Source: Seriola aureovittata (lineage: Eukaryota; Chordata; Actinopteri; Carangiformes; Carangidae). Taken from it: a DNA stretch of 64,000 nucleotides. Below are positions 14,001 through 24,760 of this stretch, one piece after another. Position numbers and translations under genes: made by a program. The DNA is taken from the NCBI RefSeq assembly GCF_021018895.1, contig NC_079365.1:16839001-16903000 (forward strand), read 5' to 3'. How positions within the stretch are numbered: the stretch's first letter is position 1; each line of letters begins with the position of its first letter. Under the pieces are notes generated by a model. That model searched no databases. It was not told the origin of the DNA and was given only the letters and a program-made list of their open reading frames with translations.

Positions 14001-15061
14001 CAAAACTGTGACCCAAATATGAAATAATACTGATGCTGGTCTGTGCAGCTCGTGCAGGGAACACAAAACACATATATAGAGATATAGACACATATGGTAT
14101 TCATTTACCACAATGCCAGTCTTAGTGTACACTCCGCTGGCAGTTTATTAGGTACGCCGACAAATAACTTTTCAACTCTAATACAACTGTATGATCATTT
14201 TTGGAGGATGTAGTTTGTGGTGCCATTGAACTGTATTACATCATGCAGAGGGATGTTTCTGTTATTGATCCTGCCTTCATTAATATAAATCGAGTGGACC
14301 AAAAAATAGAAACACTTGTCAGCATAACACAGTCCAATTCAACTGCACCACAAACTACATCCTCCAAAATCATCATACATTTGAATCAACACTTCTCTAA
14401 AACAATATTAATAAAACCCGAATATTATACCATTCATGGAGGTAGGATTTAATGGGATTTAATTAGAAACATAAAAAACCTACAATTGTTGGGGCATTCA
14501 TTATGGCGAGGTTGAAGCCATACTGAAGAGTTCCTCCAATGGCTGCAGAAGCAACCATTAGCACCAGTATCAGAGAGCTGCCCTGTTGATGCAAATACAC
14601 AGACAGGCATGTACTTTACATTACATCATATACAAAAACATCTGCTTAAGAACTTGTTCATTTGCTTATGTACTGTAAAATCATAAATATTGTTTCTTGT
14701 TTCTTTGTTCATTGTAAATCTATTGTCTGTTTCAAATGAGACAGTTGCACCTGCAATATATGACAATATGACACACTAAACATTGCCTGTTTGGTCTGCA
14801 TGTTTTGTCGTTGGGCATAGGTCTTTAAAGTTGCTTTGTTGCTAAGATCACGTGTAAAATCACATTAAAAAACAAAAGATCTTCAAATGGCAGTGTAACT
14901 TATAGGAACTACACAGTCACCAGATTCAGATTTTCTTCAAGAATTTCCTGCATGATGCTACCGGAGTCAACAAATCAAACAAGGGAATTCAACTCTACAA
15001 TAGATTACTTATTGAAAGGTTTGATCGTCTAATTTACCTTCTGAGCACCCGAGTGCGACAT
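8004..15061 (-). CDS. slc2a11: Solute carrier family 2 member 11 (GLUT11-type sugar transporter)
   Basis: This is a twelve-helix facilitative hexose transporter of GLUT class II in the plasma membrane. Twelve coding exons give 503 residues: 15038-15061, 14484-14582, 13365-13525, 12386-12510, 12058-12187, 11829-11977, 11402-11589, 10624-10734, 10166-10267, 9453-9528, 8612-8739 and 8004-8222. Motifs seen are IGGTLQYGFNLAIMNAPT in helix 1, RFGRKKCLLLNN, YFGESAPKHLRGA, FPESPRYLLIDRGD, the GLUT11-like MQLCGNDS, ERKGRRFMLMGG, GPAGVTGVLPTEIF and LPETKGKS near the end. The length matches human GLUT11 (about 500 residues). The start MSHSGAQK was chosen because exon 1 then ends in phase at a GTAAAT donor. 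An in-frame upstream Met exists at 15253 but would add an arginine-rich leader unlike the family. The last donor (8611 or 8613) is ambiguous by one codon. In fish this gene has a known pigment-cell role; which fish paralogue (a or b) this is was not resolved. Confidence 0.9.
11705..11800. repeat. Fragment of the same fish interspersed repeat as at 4086
   Basis: An intron of slc2a11 contains 'ggtggtggaagaaagat' and 'aaatactcaagtaaagtaca', the typical end of a repeat seen throughout teleost genomes ('ggtggaagaagtactcaagta'). Borders are approximate. Confidence 0.45.
14130..14455. repeat. Fold-back interspersed repeat ('cagtttattaggtac' family)
   Basis: It begins with 'ctggcagtttattaggtac', a feature shared with the copy at 61780, and ends with 'tcaacacttctctaaaaca', shared with the copy at 57846. 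Two arms of about 45 bases (about 14186-14231 and 14331-14380, both containing ggaggatgtagtttgtggtg or its complement) are inverted around a centre of about 100 bases, so the transcript could form a long hairpin. It lies in intron 2 of slc2a11. It has no coding capacity and is probably a non-autonomous transposon of unknown family. Confidence 0.6.
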
Positions 15062-15918
15062 TGTTAATCGAATTGTGGTGGTAAAAAGGTAAAAAAGTGA
15101 CTTGATGAAGTCCGACAGCAGAGAGCCGCACAGGCCAGCCCACCTCCGGACGATCCGCAACAGCACAAGTTCGAACACGCGCCTGCAGCGCGCGTGAGAA
15201 GCAGTTAGGCCTCTTATGATTGGCTGCAGTTGCGCAATCAGCAGGTTACGCACAAGTTGTCAAATATTGAGCTGATGTCTTACCAGGACTCCTGCCATAA
15301 CAAATGATTTAACGAGGGAGAAACTGCTCTGCGCTACACTGGAAGGTAAGAGTGTGATAAGAACCAATGACACGTACTGTTTTCAGTAAGTAATTAAGAA
15401 CAACAACGCATGCGCAGTCAGGTTAGTGAGGTTTTCCATCTACCACAGAGGGAGTGGATGTTCAGGTAGGCAGGTGGGCGCTGACACGTCGGATTTCACT
15501 TCATAAATAACTAAATGAAGGAAATCTTAAACATGAATAAATCAGCTGCACACCGCTCTTGTGGTTCAGGCTTATTTTCATGAAATACAACTGTTATCTT
15601 CTAGATCTCCATCAGTGTGTATTTCATGAAAATAACAATGAAATGCGTCGTTTAAGCACCTTTATCTCTCATGTGAGATATTCAAATTCATATATGCCTA
15701 TGTTCATTTTTCATTATTATGTTTTAGTCCAACAGACAGTTTTTTAAATAAATAAATGCATTAAAAAATACTGTTTTAAGTACAGGCACCACTGGCATAT
15801 CACATACCCTAACAACAAGCATCCACTATGCATTATGTATGTACCAAGCAGTACTACTCCTAAGCTGGAGTAATACTACCTGGCCCCAAGATGTCTGTCT
15901 GTCTATTTCCATCAACAG

Positions 15919-16017
15919 GGCATCTCTCTGATACTGGTGCTAATGGTTGCTTCAGCAGCCACTGGAGGAACTCTTCAGTATGGCTACAATCTCGTCATAA
16001 TGAATGCCCCTACAGCT
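15919..16017 (+). pseudogene. Orphan exon 2 of a third, inverted slc2a11 copy
   Basis: This 99-base segment encodes a close relative of slc2a11 exon 2 (LILVLMVASAATGGTLQYGY, then NLVIMNAPTA). It keeps an acceptor (ATCAACAG) and a donor (GTAGGTTTTGG) with no stop codon. It runs on the plus strand, opposite to slc2a11, whose first exon is 0.86 kb to the left. Similarity extends into both flanking introns ('ctgtctatttccatcaacag' upstream, 'gtttctaatt' downstream), so genomic DNA was duplicated and not an mRNA. I found no partner exon 1 and no 161-base exon 3 before tgfa at 18082. It is most likely a relic of an inverted duplication. Confidence 0.8.
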
Positions 16018-18081
16018 GTAGGTTTTGGAGTTTCTAATTGAGTTTGTCATACTGTGTAAAGTGTGTTTGTGTGCATGTGATATCAGTTTATAGTAATGTG
16101 TTTAAATATGACTTAATTTAGGAAAATGCACCATGTATGCACATCGTAAACTAGAACAGTTAAGATGTTAAGTCTGGGCTAATAGACAATAATGCAGGAC
16201 CTGCTTTTGTTGATATTGTACTAAAATTGTGCAGATTCCTCAACATATTTGCGGTTAATCAAATGATCAAAGCCGAGTGGAATGCAGTGAATCTGAAGCT
16301 TTAGGGGCCTGCTTCACCTCCAGTCTTGCTTCTACTCAAGGTCAACACAATTTTTTTAAATAATTTTTGTATTTGTTGTTATTTATTGTTATCATTACTA
16401 TAATTATTGAGCTTCATGGAAACGTGTTCTTAGCAAAGTAACTGTTCTTGTCCAGCAGATGGTGCTGGTTTGAAATGTTGCAGGCTGCTACAACATGTTA
16501 ATCTGTTCTTTTATTTCCACTTCTGGTCACAGTGTGAGACAGATCAGTGACCAGAAGTATAAAAGTTTGATGGTGAAATAAAAGAAATTGGTGTATGATT
16601 ACATATATTATTAAAGAGGGTGCATCATTATTAAAAGGATCAAACAGAAGTTTCTGTTGCATTTTGAGCTTCAGATGACTGTGAAATGATTTCAGTCACA
16701 TCCACCCTGACACTTTTTATTTTCATTTTTACAGAAAAATAACAACAAATTACTGTCATCTGAGTGTTTAAAAGGAAATGAAGTAAATAACTGTTTAATC
16801 TGAATATATACCATGAGGGGATATTTTCCTCTCTTAAATCAGTGGAGTGACAGATAAGAGACACATTTTGGATTATTGGGATGAAAATCATTTTCAGCTA
16901 CTGCTGAAAGGAAGTGTAAAGGAAACACAGAGTGCACAGTTTCCCAGTCAGTTTGGGAACGGCTTGATTGTATCCGAAACACTTCACTGCTGCACTTTCC
17001 AGGAAAGTTTGGCAGCTTTTCTGAACCTGATATGGGGCACAGTGGCAGTGAGTGGCACTGAGATGGTCCTTTGGAGCTCATGAATATCCACAACAAATTC
17101 CATGGGAATCTGGCCAACTTTTGTCAAGATATCTCATTCTGGACCAAACAGTTTGACAGATGAATGAACAGACGGACCAGAAAAGCTCTTCTTAGGTCGG
17201 ACTGCTTTAAAGCAAAACAAACAAACAAGAAAAAAAAGAAAAAGAAAAAAGAACTTTTGTTAATTTTAGAACCCAGTGAATCTGATAAATCTGTTTTCAG
17301 GAGAAGACATTATCTCAGTTTTATTCATATAGGCTCAAAATTAGAAATCACAATCTTTACAACATAAAAATACTAACATGTCAAATAAAGGCTAAATGAA
17401 AAAAAAGTAAAACAAAAAGTGTAATTTAATTTCCATGAAATGAAACTTTATCTTAAAATATTTATTTATTTAAAATACCTTTTTTTCTAGATGTTTCATA
17501 GACTCTTATGTGCGCTCCTGTACATTTTACATGTCATTTTAATTTAAATATATATTATTGATAATAATCCACTTGTCCAGCAAATGGCTAAAAAAAAAAA
17601 AAAAGGATTATGGAGCAGGACACACACTTTGTTTAGGATTAAATCAAATGCATGAGTGAAGAAAGAAAAGAAAAAAGAAGAAGTGTCATATTGAGGTCAT
17701 AATGAGACGATGCCTCCTCCTCCCCCTCCCTCTCTGTCTCTAATTGGTCAGCCTCTGACAGGATTACACGAGTTTCCTCAATTGAACACAGTGAAGTTAG
17801 ACGCTCGCTCATCCTGCAGGAGAAGAGGAAAGAAGAAAGAAAACACGAGTAAAGTGACTTTTTTTTTGTACCACAGCATCTCAACTATCAGTTGATCACA
17901 CATTTGTCTACAGACCTGCTGTGTGATTGAATGCATTTTCCCGTGCTGATGGTCGCTGCTGCTCGCTGCCGCTCGCCCAGGAGTCTGCAACACTTATGAC
18001 TAATGTGGTTTCTTAACACACGCCCGCAATTCACTGAAGCTGCTCTTCAGGTTTCTACAGTTTAGGCTTCAAATCGTCAGA
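16018..18081. other. Intergenic region and tgfa promoter side
   Basis: No gene was recognised from the orphan GLUT exon to tgfa. Short A-rich tracts occur at about 17230-17255 and 17590-17604. The purine-rich and pyrimidine-rich block at about 17640-17840 and the GC-rich stretch at 17940-18060 are the likely tgfa promoter and 5' UTR. No splice-supported coding segment was seen. Confidence 0.5.
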
Positions 18082-21000
18082 ATGACGCGGATTTTCTGGG
18101 ATACAATTTTTCTTATAAGCGGTGAGTAGCCCATTGCAGGGGAAATTAGTAAATCTGATCTTGACTTGTCAGTTTAGGTTTAGATAAATGTAGAAATTAA
18201 AGATTAAAGTTAATACAGTTGGATGTGAGATGACACCCCTCAGTACTGTTCACTGATGATTGGATATTATTTAATATGAATTCAGTAGATTACATTACGA
18301 CTTACCATGGGTCACTACAATACTCCTACTTCTCTGTGCTACTCTATTGATTTTATGGTTGCATTATCCTTAATGAGCTTAATGATTTTTTCCTCTATGG
18401 TGGAAACAGTATGCCTTTAGTAAGTTATTCAATGAATTTATATAAAGTGGATGTATTATTTTGATGGATTTATGTGCTATATGTTTTTATGGTGGTTCCT
18501 CTGGCTGTGTTTTTCAGCTGGATCAGTATCTAGTTGAGATTGCGTGTCTTCACAGGACCTTGTGTATTTATAGAGCCTTTGGTTTCATCCTTTTAGTGGA
18601 TGCTTGACCCTGTTACTATTGTTGGGTACCAGTTACTCAATGAAGCATCGATATTACATTGAAGACCAGGTCACATGATCATAGCAGCACAGCAGCAGAT
18701 TTGCTGGGTTTAACCATCAGGTTGTTCATCTTATAGTAGGATATGTGACACTTGGTGTCACATATTCTAATGTGGCATATCCTGGTGTCTTGGGGTGGGG
18801 GTGTGGGTGTGGGTGGGGGAATCACAATACAGTAATATATATTTTTTATATTCCTATAGGTACTTTTAGTATGTCTGTGGTACTCAATGGTGAGTTTACA
18901 GTGAACTTTTTGGTATTTCTGTTATTATATTCCTGCAGGGATTTTTTGTTCTTCCTATAATTTTTCACATCAGGACTGTATCAAATTCTAACAGATGTTT
19001 GTTTTCCTCTCTGCAGGTTCCCTCTTTACATTTGGAGCAGGGCCGAGCAATTCAACAATTATTGAAGCTCGTATTTCAATTGATACAAACTCCACGGCTG
19101 CTCCAAATACCTCCACAAGCAGCTCTGCAACAACCAGCAGCGCAAGCACCACGACAACTACAACTGACATCCCTACGGTTAAAAGTAAGTCTGAGCACAG
19201 TCATATTAAGATGGTGAAGATGTAGGGGACAGTTCAAGCTCATTGTCCAGCCAAATGTCTTCCGTCTCTGTAGTGCTCCTTCCACACTAGGAGCTCTTTA
19301 TCTGATATTATACTACTGTAGGGATTTGTAGTTATTCCTATGATTCTACACATCAGACTGTATGATGTGTTAACAGCTGTTTTATTTTCCTCTGTGCAGA
19401 TTCCCTCTTTACATTTGAAACAGGGCAGACCAATTCAACAATTATTGACGCTGGCATTTCCATCGCTACAAATTCATCTGCAGCTCCAAACACCTCGACA
19501 AGCAGCTCTGCAACAGTCAGCAGCAGAAGAACCACCACCACAACTATTGCAACTACTACCACCAGCATACCCCCAGTTAAAAGTAAGTTTTAGTGTAGTT
19601 GTGCCAAGATGCAGGGAAGAGTTCAAGGTCATTGTCACTGCATTTCAGATGAAATGTGCCAATTGTCCTCATTGCAGCCCTTGATACACTCTCACTGCAG
19701 CGTTGCCTCCACAGCAGGAGTTCTCAACACTGTAAAGCTTCCCACTGAGCTGCAGTGCATCAACATTATGCAGACAGTGTGGCGCGCACTGATAATTGAT
19801 CCTCTTAGCGTGAGTGAGGGCAGCAGTTGTGGTAAATTAAAGATTATGAGCAGTATATTCAGCAGTTTCACAAAAGCTGCACCTACAGTATTAGGTTATT
19901 ATGTGAAAAGCACCTTACTCGCCCTAAAGGCTGGTTTCTGTCTCAATGTTCTCATTCCACTGCCAAAATCACATGGAATGAGAGAGGGGTTGGTAGGCAG
20001 ATGCCTCAGGGACAACAGAGGGCTTTCACAGAGTCTGAAAGAAGGAGACAATACATGTAGGCTGCAATCCAAAAGCCCATTTACCTTTGGAATGGAGTGT
20101 GTGACGAAGGCTGTTGTGCAGCTATCTGTCTGGATGTTCATGCTCTTCCCACCCTGAATGCCACACTGTGGCATCTGTTTCGGCTGCTTGTGGAACACTG
20201 ACGTCTGTTTGAGTCAGTTATGTAGGAATTTGTCTGACTGTACAGCTTGTGTGTTAAAAAAAAAAACAAACAAATGTCCCAGTTTGTCTGGTTGGTTCAT
20301 TGAATCTGATATTTTTGGTCTGCTATTTTGTTTGTCAGAGTGAAAACTAATATAGTTGCTTAAAAAAAAAAAAGTAAGCTACAATAAAGGCCTTAAATTC
20401 TGCTAAAGAATAAGGGTTCCTGCAGGGATGTGCGCTCTCCTGAGTCCTAATGCAGGTTGATGGACAGAGGTTTTTGTTTGTCGTCTCTCACCGGGAGTTT
20501 TCTTCGACTTTTCTTGACTCTAATTGCCCCTCCCAGGTACAATGAGAGATATAAGCCATCACACATCCACACGCAACTGCGAACAAAAGGCTTCAGTCTA
20601 CCATTGGTGGCGTGGGTGTCAGCTTTAGGATTTAGAACATGTTGTTGTTTCAGGTCTCTGCGAGATTAAGGCTATTTTTAGATTTATGATATTCACCTGT
20701 GTCATGTTCTGTACGCTGACTAAGGGCAGTTGAATTAAATTTAATACTGTAATTCACAAATGTAATTCTGCATTGGTTTCAAGGGGTGTGAGAAAAAGCA
20801 GAAACACGGTCCTAAATTTTCAAACTTTTCTTACATAAATGTCTCTCTCACAATGTCAATGATGTCTCGTGGTACATCTTCACAGAGTTCGTGGCTGCAG
20901 CTGTTCGGTCTCATTTCGATGACTGTCCAGACTCGCACCGCCATTTCTGCTTCCACGGCACCTGCCGCTTCCTGATATTAGAGGAGACGCCTGCGTGTGT

Positions 21001-22982
21001 GTAAGTCCACACTTCGCTCAATATTAAATTCTGTCCTTTGTACATTCATTGTTCAGTTTTCTCTCTGAATCTGATGTTTAGGAATGGAAGCATAAACTTT
21101 AAAATCACCTAATATAGCTGAAACTACGCTCAAAATGAAATGAGATACACAGTTTTGTGAGAGTGCAGTCATAGTAATTACAACCTTTCACATACACTTT
21201 ACCTGGGAATATATGTGCAATTGAAAGCACTCTTCTATTTTGGTCATTTAAAGCACTTTGAGCTTCATTTTGCAGTGTGGTCTGATTGGTAGTTTAAAGT
21301 TCTGAAATTTACTTTATGTTGGAACAAAATATTGTCATCCTTTTTAAAAGAAACATTAGTGAAATAAGATCTAAAGCCATTAGAAAACTTGTGCGAGAAA
21401 GCTGAAGTTGTGGTGATTGTGAGAGGAAACTTGCATGCAGTTTGATGCTGCTTTAGGAGATGCTTTAATCTAAGTGGACAGAAAAACCCCAACCTTCCCC
21501 TAATGTGAAAATGTAAAATGTACTGACTGTTTTCATATTATAAGTACTTTATTTTCCACTGGACTGCACAGCCCTGTGGGTCTTTTTAATTTTAAAATCT
21601 ACGGGAAAAATGTGCTCTTAGATTGTAGCAGTTTTAGCATTTCTCAGGTGCATGACATCAACATGATTAGACACAGATTAGTTATCAACATCTGGAGGTA
21701 TTGGTATTCACCTGTTGGCCAAAAACACTTTGATTTGAGTTTTTATAATTTGACTCCATATTTCAGGTGCCATCCAGGCTTCGTCGGGATGAGGTGTGAG
21801 CATGCAGACCTGCTCGCTGTAGTAGCAACTAATCACAGACAACAGACTGTTGCCACAGTGCTGGTGTTGTGTGTTATTGGGTGTGTTCTGATCATGGTGT
21901 TGTGTACACTTTTACAGTAAGTAATAAGCACATTTTGTTATATTTTCTTCTTATATCAAACTGTGTCTAGGATAACAGACATAACAATATGAGGCCGGTA
22001 CATTTTTCATGGAAGGAATCAAGTGATGAACTTGATGCCAGAATGTTTTTCAGTACTCAAGTCTTTTCTTATTTAGTTGCTGGTGGAGGCAGGACTGTCG
22101 CAGGCGGAGTCACGCACATCACTACGTCCCAGAGAAGCACATAGCATCTTGCTATCCATCTGAGAGCGGTACCTTTCTTTATTTCTTTTTTTTTTTTTTT
22201 AAAGTGCATTTCTAAGGTTGTGTTTGTTTTTATCTACCAGCTCCTGGTGATGCAAATAACCAATAAATGAAATTAAGGCCTAACAGTTGATAGCAGTGAA
22301 GAATTGCATGAATGTGGATAGTCCAGTGCATGTTGTATACACATGTATGGGTAGAATAAAGAGCTCTACATTTCAGCTAAAAAAAATCAACAATGTGTCT
22401 GTTTCTCAATACTTTCAAAACTTTCCAACTCTGTCTGTGGTGCCAAGCTGTTTGTTCTTAATATAAGTGTTAAGAGGTCATAAGTATGTAGTTTAAATTT
22501 CAACAAAAATACTTCCCTGCCGGACACCTGTAGTTACTCAAGCAGTAGTAAACAGGAGATTATTTGTAGGGGACTACTTTCAGCAGTGGATTAATAAACA
22601 TTTGGCACACTAGGGAGTATTTATGGCAGCATGACGTATGTAGGATCTACTTAAAATAAACTACAGTGATAGCCATTGTAGTTTATTCATGTTCAGGGTG
22701 AACATGTCGCCCAGTTAAATGTTGTGGCTCATTGATGTGTTTTTTTTTTTGTTTTTGTTTTTTTTTCTTAGTCTTAAGAACAGTTGAGCTCTATAGCACA
22801 GATAAATAAGCACTATCAGCCAATACTTGTTAGCAGGTTTAGACCATTGTTTTTTGGGGGTTCTTTTATGGGATTTTTTGGCAATAAGAAAAACCTATAA
22901 TGTGCCCAACCCTATTCTTAAGATCTTGCAGTCATTACAGGAAAGAACTTACCTGCTCATTATTTCCCTTTCAGTGGTTTGA
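18082..22982 (+). CDS. tgfa: Transforming growth factor alpha precursor (EGF-family ligand)
   Basis: This is a membrane-anchored growth factor that is shed to activate the EGF receptor. Seven coding exons (18082-18121, 19017-19184, 19400-19582, 20886-21000, 21767-21916, 22077-22168, 22975-22982) join in phase to 251 residues. A short hydrophobic start ([14 protein letters not shown]) acts as signal peptide. Residues about 14-130 are a Ser/Thr/Asn-rich stalk, probably O-glycosylated. The EGF domain follows, with cysteines 144, 152, 157, 168, 170 and 179 in the motif FCFHGTCRF and the family's [12 protein letters not shown] transmembrane helix spans about 197-217. The cytoplasmic tail is Cys/Arg-rich and ends in SVV, like the Val-Val end of mammalian TGF-alpha needed for trafficking. 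The final VV and stop sit in an 8-base coding segment. The stalk is long because exons 2 and 3 are tandem duplicates; human TGF-alpha has about 160 residues. Confidence 0.92.
18786..18820 (+). other. G-rich tract able to form a G-quadruplex
   Basis: Intron 1 of tgfa has 'tggggtgggg' followed by three more runs of three or more G on the sense strand within about 35 bases. This fits the G3+N1-7 quadruplex pattern; the function is unknown. Confidence 0.6.
18930..19690 (+). repeat. Tandem segmental duplication carrying tgfa exons 2 and 3
   Basis: Two direct copies sit 383 bases apart, with exon starts at 19017 and 19400. Matching parts include the end of the upstream intron ('cacatcag', 'gactgtat', 'tgttttcctctctgcag' against 'ttattttcctctgtgcag'), the exon itself ('ttccctctttacatttg', 'aattcaacaattattga') and the following intron start ('gttcaag', 'tcattgtc'). 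Both exons are phase 1 to 1, so either or both can be spliced in without a frameshift. Confidence 0.85.
22355..22360 (+). promoter_or_regulatory. Intronic AATAAA in tgfa intron 6
   Basis: A canonical poly(A) signal lies 187 bases after exon 6. If it were used, the transcript would lose the last coding exon and its Val-Val end. Use is unproven. Confidence 0.3.
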
Positions 22983-24760
22983 GAAGACGTCTTGATGGAA
23001 CACGAGCTGCATCATGGCGTGTTTAATTTTCCTCATCTGTCTGGTCCGCAAACCCTCAGGATTGCATCCAAAGTGGTATTCACGTGTTCTGCTCAAGCAG
23101 ACCTGGCCAGAGGCGAAGAAGCATTATCTGCAGTGTGGGGTGAGGTAGGCCTGCTTGATGTGGGTGGTTAAATGTTCCATGACATTTTTTTTTTTTACAT
23201 TGACTGGGAATTTTGGACTGCAGCAACCTAGGAACGTGTTTTCTTCACTGTTTGATTCTGTGGAAACGCACGCAAAACTGCAACAGTCTGTCTGAAGCTC
23301 TGAAGCTGCTGCCAAATCCTACATAGGGAGAACTCCGTGTGTCCTGATTACTGCTTATGGCTGGCCTAGAGGACATGTGAACTGATCTACGAGGCCATTA
23401 ATCATACTTCGCAGATGTTGAGTAGGAAAGGTGTTTATTTTGGGCTGCGGGACAACAATAATTCATTGACTTAAGTCAGAAGACCCCAATTCCTATTTTT
23501 GTCTTTTAATATCTTCGCACACTTTTCATCAGAACTCTACAAGCACAGAGGACGTTTTTAAGAAAATACGGTGGGGAAACTGATGCTTTAAAAACATTTT
23601 AGTGTCTGTTTTTAAAGAAGGAACTCACTTCACCTGACAGGAGTAGGAATTGTAACTGGACTGACTGCTAATGGATTAAAAACCCTGGACATACATGGAC
23701 TTCCATCATTAATTATGCACAAAGGTTGCAACTGAAAATTGTTTCAATATGGTTTTCGTATGCATTGGAGGAAAAAAAAAAAAAAATCATTCAGGTGTTA
23801 TTTCAAATGATTTGATGACTCCAGTATTGCTACTGAAGCGAAAATATCTGTCAGTTTTATTTTTTATTCCTGAGCTGTACTTGAACATGTTCATGCATCA
23901 GAGGTTTTTGATTTGCAAGCTATAACTGTATTGACACATGCACATCCTGGGTGGCCACATTGTTTTTATGGTACTATGGTAGAATTGCACTTTTCTGCAA
24001 GCTTGCTCACTGTTCATAAAAAAAAAACAAAACCCTGCACTTACTGTACGTTGTAGTCACTTGAAAAAGCGTCCACATAATGAGAGATGCCAAATACACG
24101 TGTTTCCACCTTTGCCTCAATGAGCACTGATGGGAAGAGGCGCATGGTTTGTACACATCCTCTTAAGCATGCATGCACTTAAATCACGGCTTGTATTTTT
24201 AAAGAAGCAACACAAAATACTTGTTTATTTCAAGTGTGTTATAGCATTGCCTCTGCTTTGAATTCAAAAACTTTTAAAGTGAGAAAAACCTCTGAAGTTT
24301 AAAAACAAACATATTTAAGATTTTCTGAAGAAAATGGAATTATAATTGGTGAAAGAATTAAAAAAATGATTATTACAAACTGACACGGATATAAAGTGTG
24401 TACATGCTTTGTGTTATAAGACAAAGGAAGAAAAAATTTCTACTATAAAATGAATGTGATGGTATTTATATGCCAAAAGACTGTGAGGGGATGATATGCT
24501 TGTCTTTGTTTACAGTATCTGATATTTACATTCATAATATGTGTTAATGTTTATTACAGCATTGATGTGTAAATATCAAAAACACACAGAAATATTCTGT
24601 GTATATATGTATATGTATAGTGTCAATACAAAATCATCTGAAAAGGGGATCCCAATGTTGATTAACCCTTTACTCTGTCAGATTTATGTTGTCACAATTG
24701 GAAAACCTCCATTATCTGCATTTGTTTTCCAATGAAGAATTAAAAATGCAAGTATGTGTT
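22983..24760 (+). other. Probable long AU-rich 3' UTR of tgfa
   Basis: After the stop codon at 22980-22982 the sequence is AT-rich, has no splice-supported coding potential, and reaches a variant poly(A) signal AATTAAA at 24738-24744. No canonical AATAAA was seen earlier in this stretch, so the transcript may be long. The end point is a guess. Confidence 0.4.

Noticed and set aside
15062..15253. In-frame upstream Met extending slc2a11 by 64 residues
   Set aside because: The extension is rich in Arg and Cys and unlike any GLUT N-terminus. MSHSGAQK followed by the splice junction gives a normal family start.
19609..20157. Plus-strand open frame of 182 codons
   Set aside because: It falls in tgfa intron 3, downstream of the exon 3 donor, and has no domain or exon borders. 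It is a chance frame.
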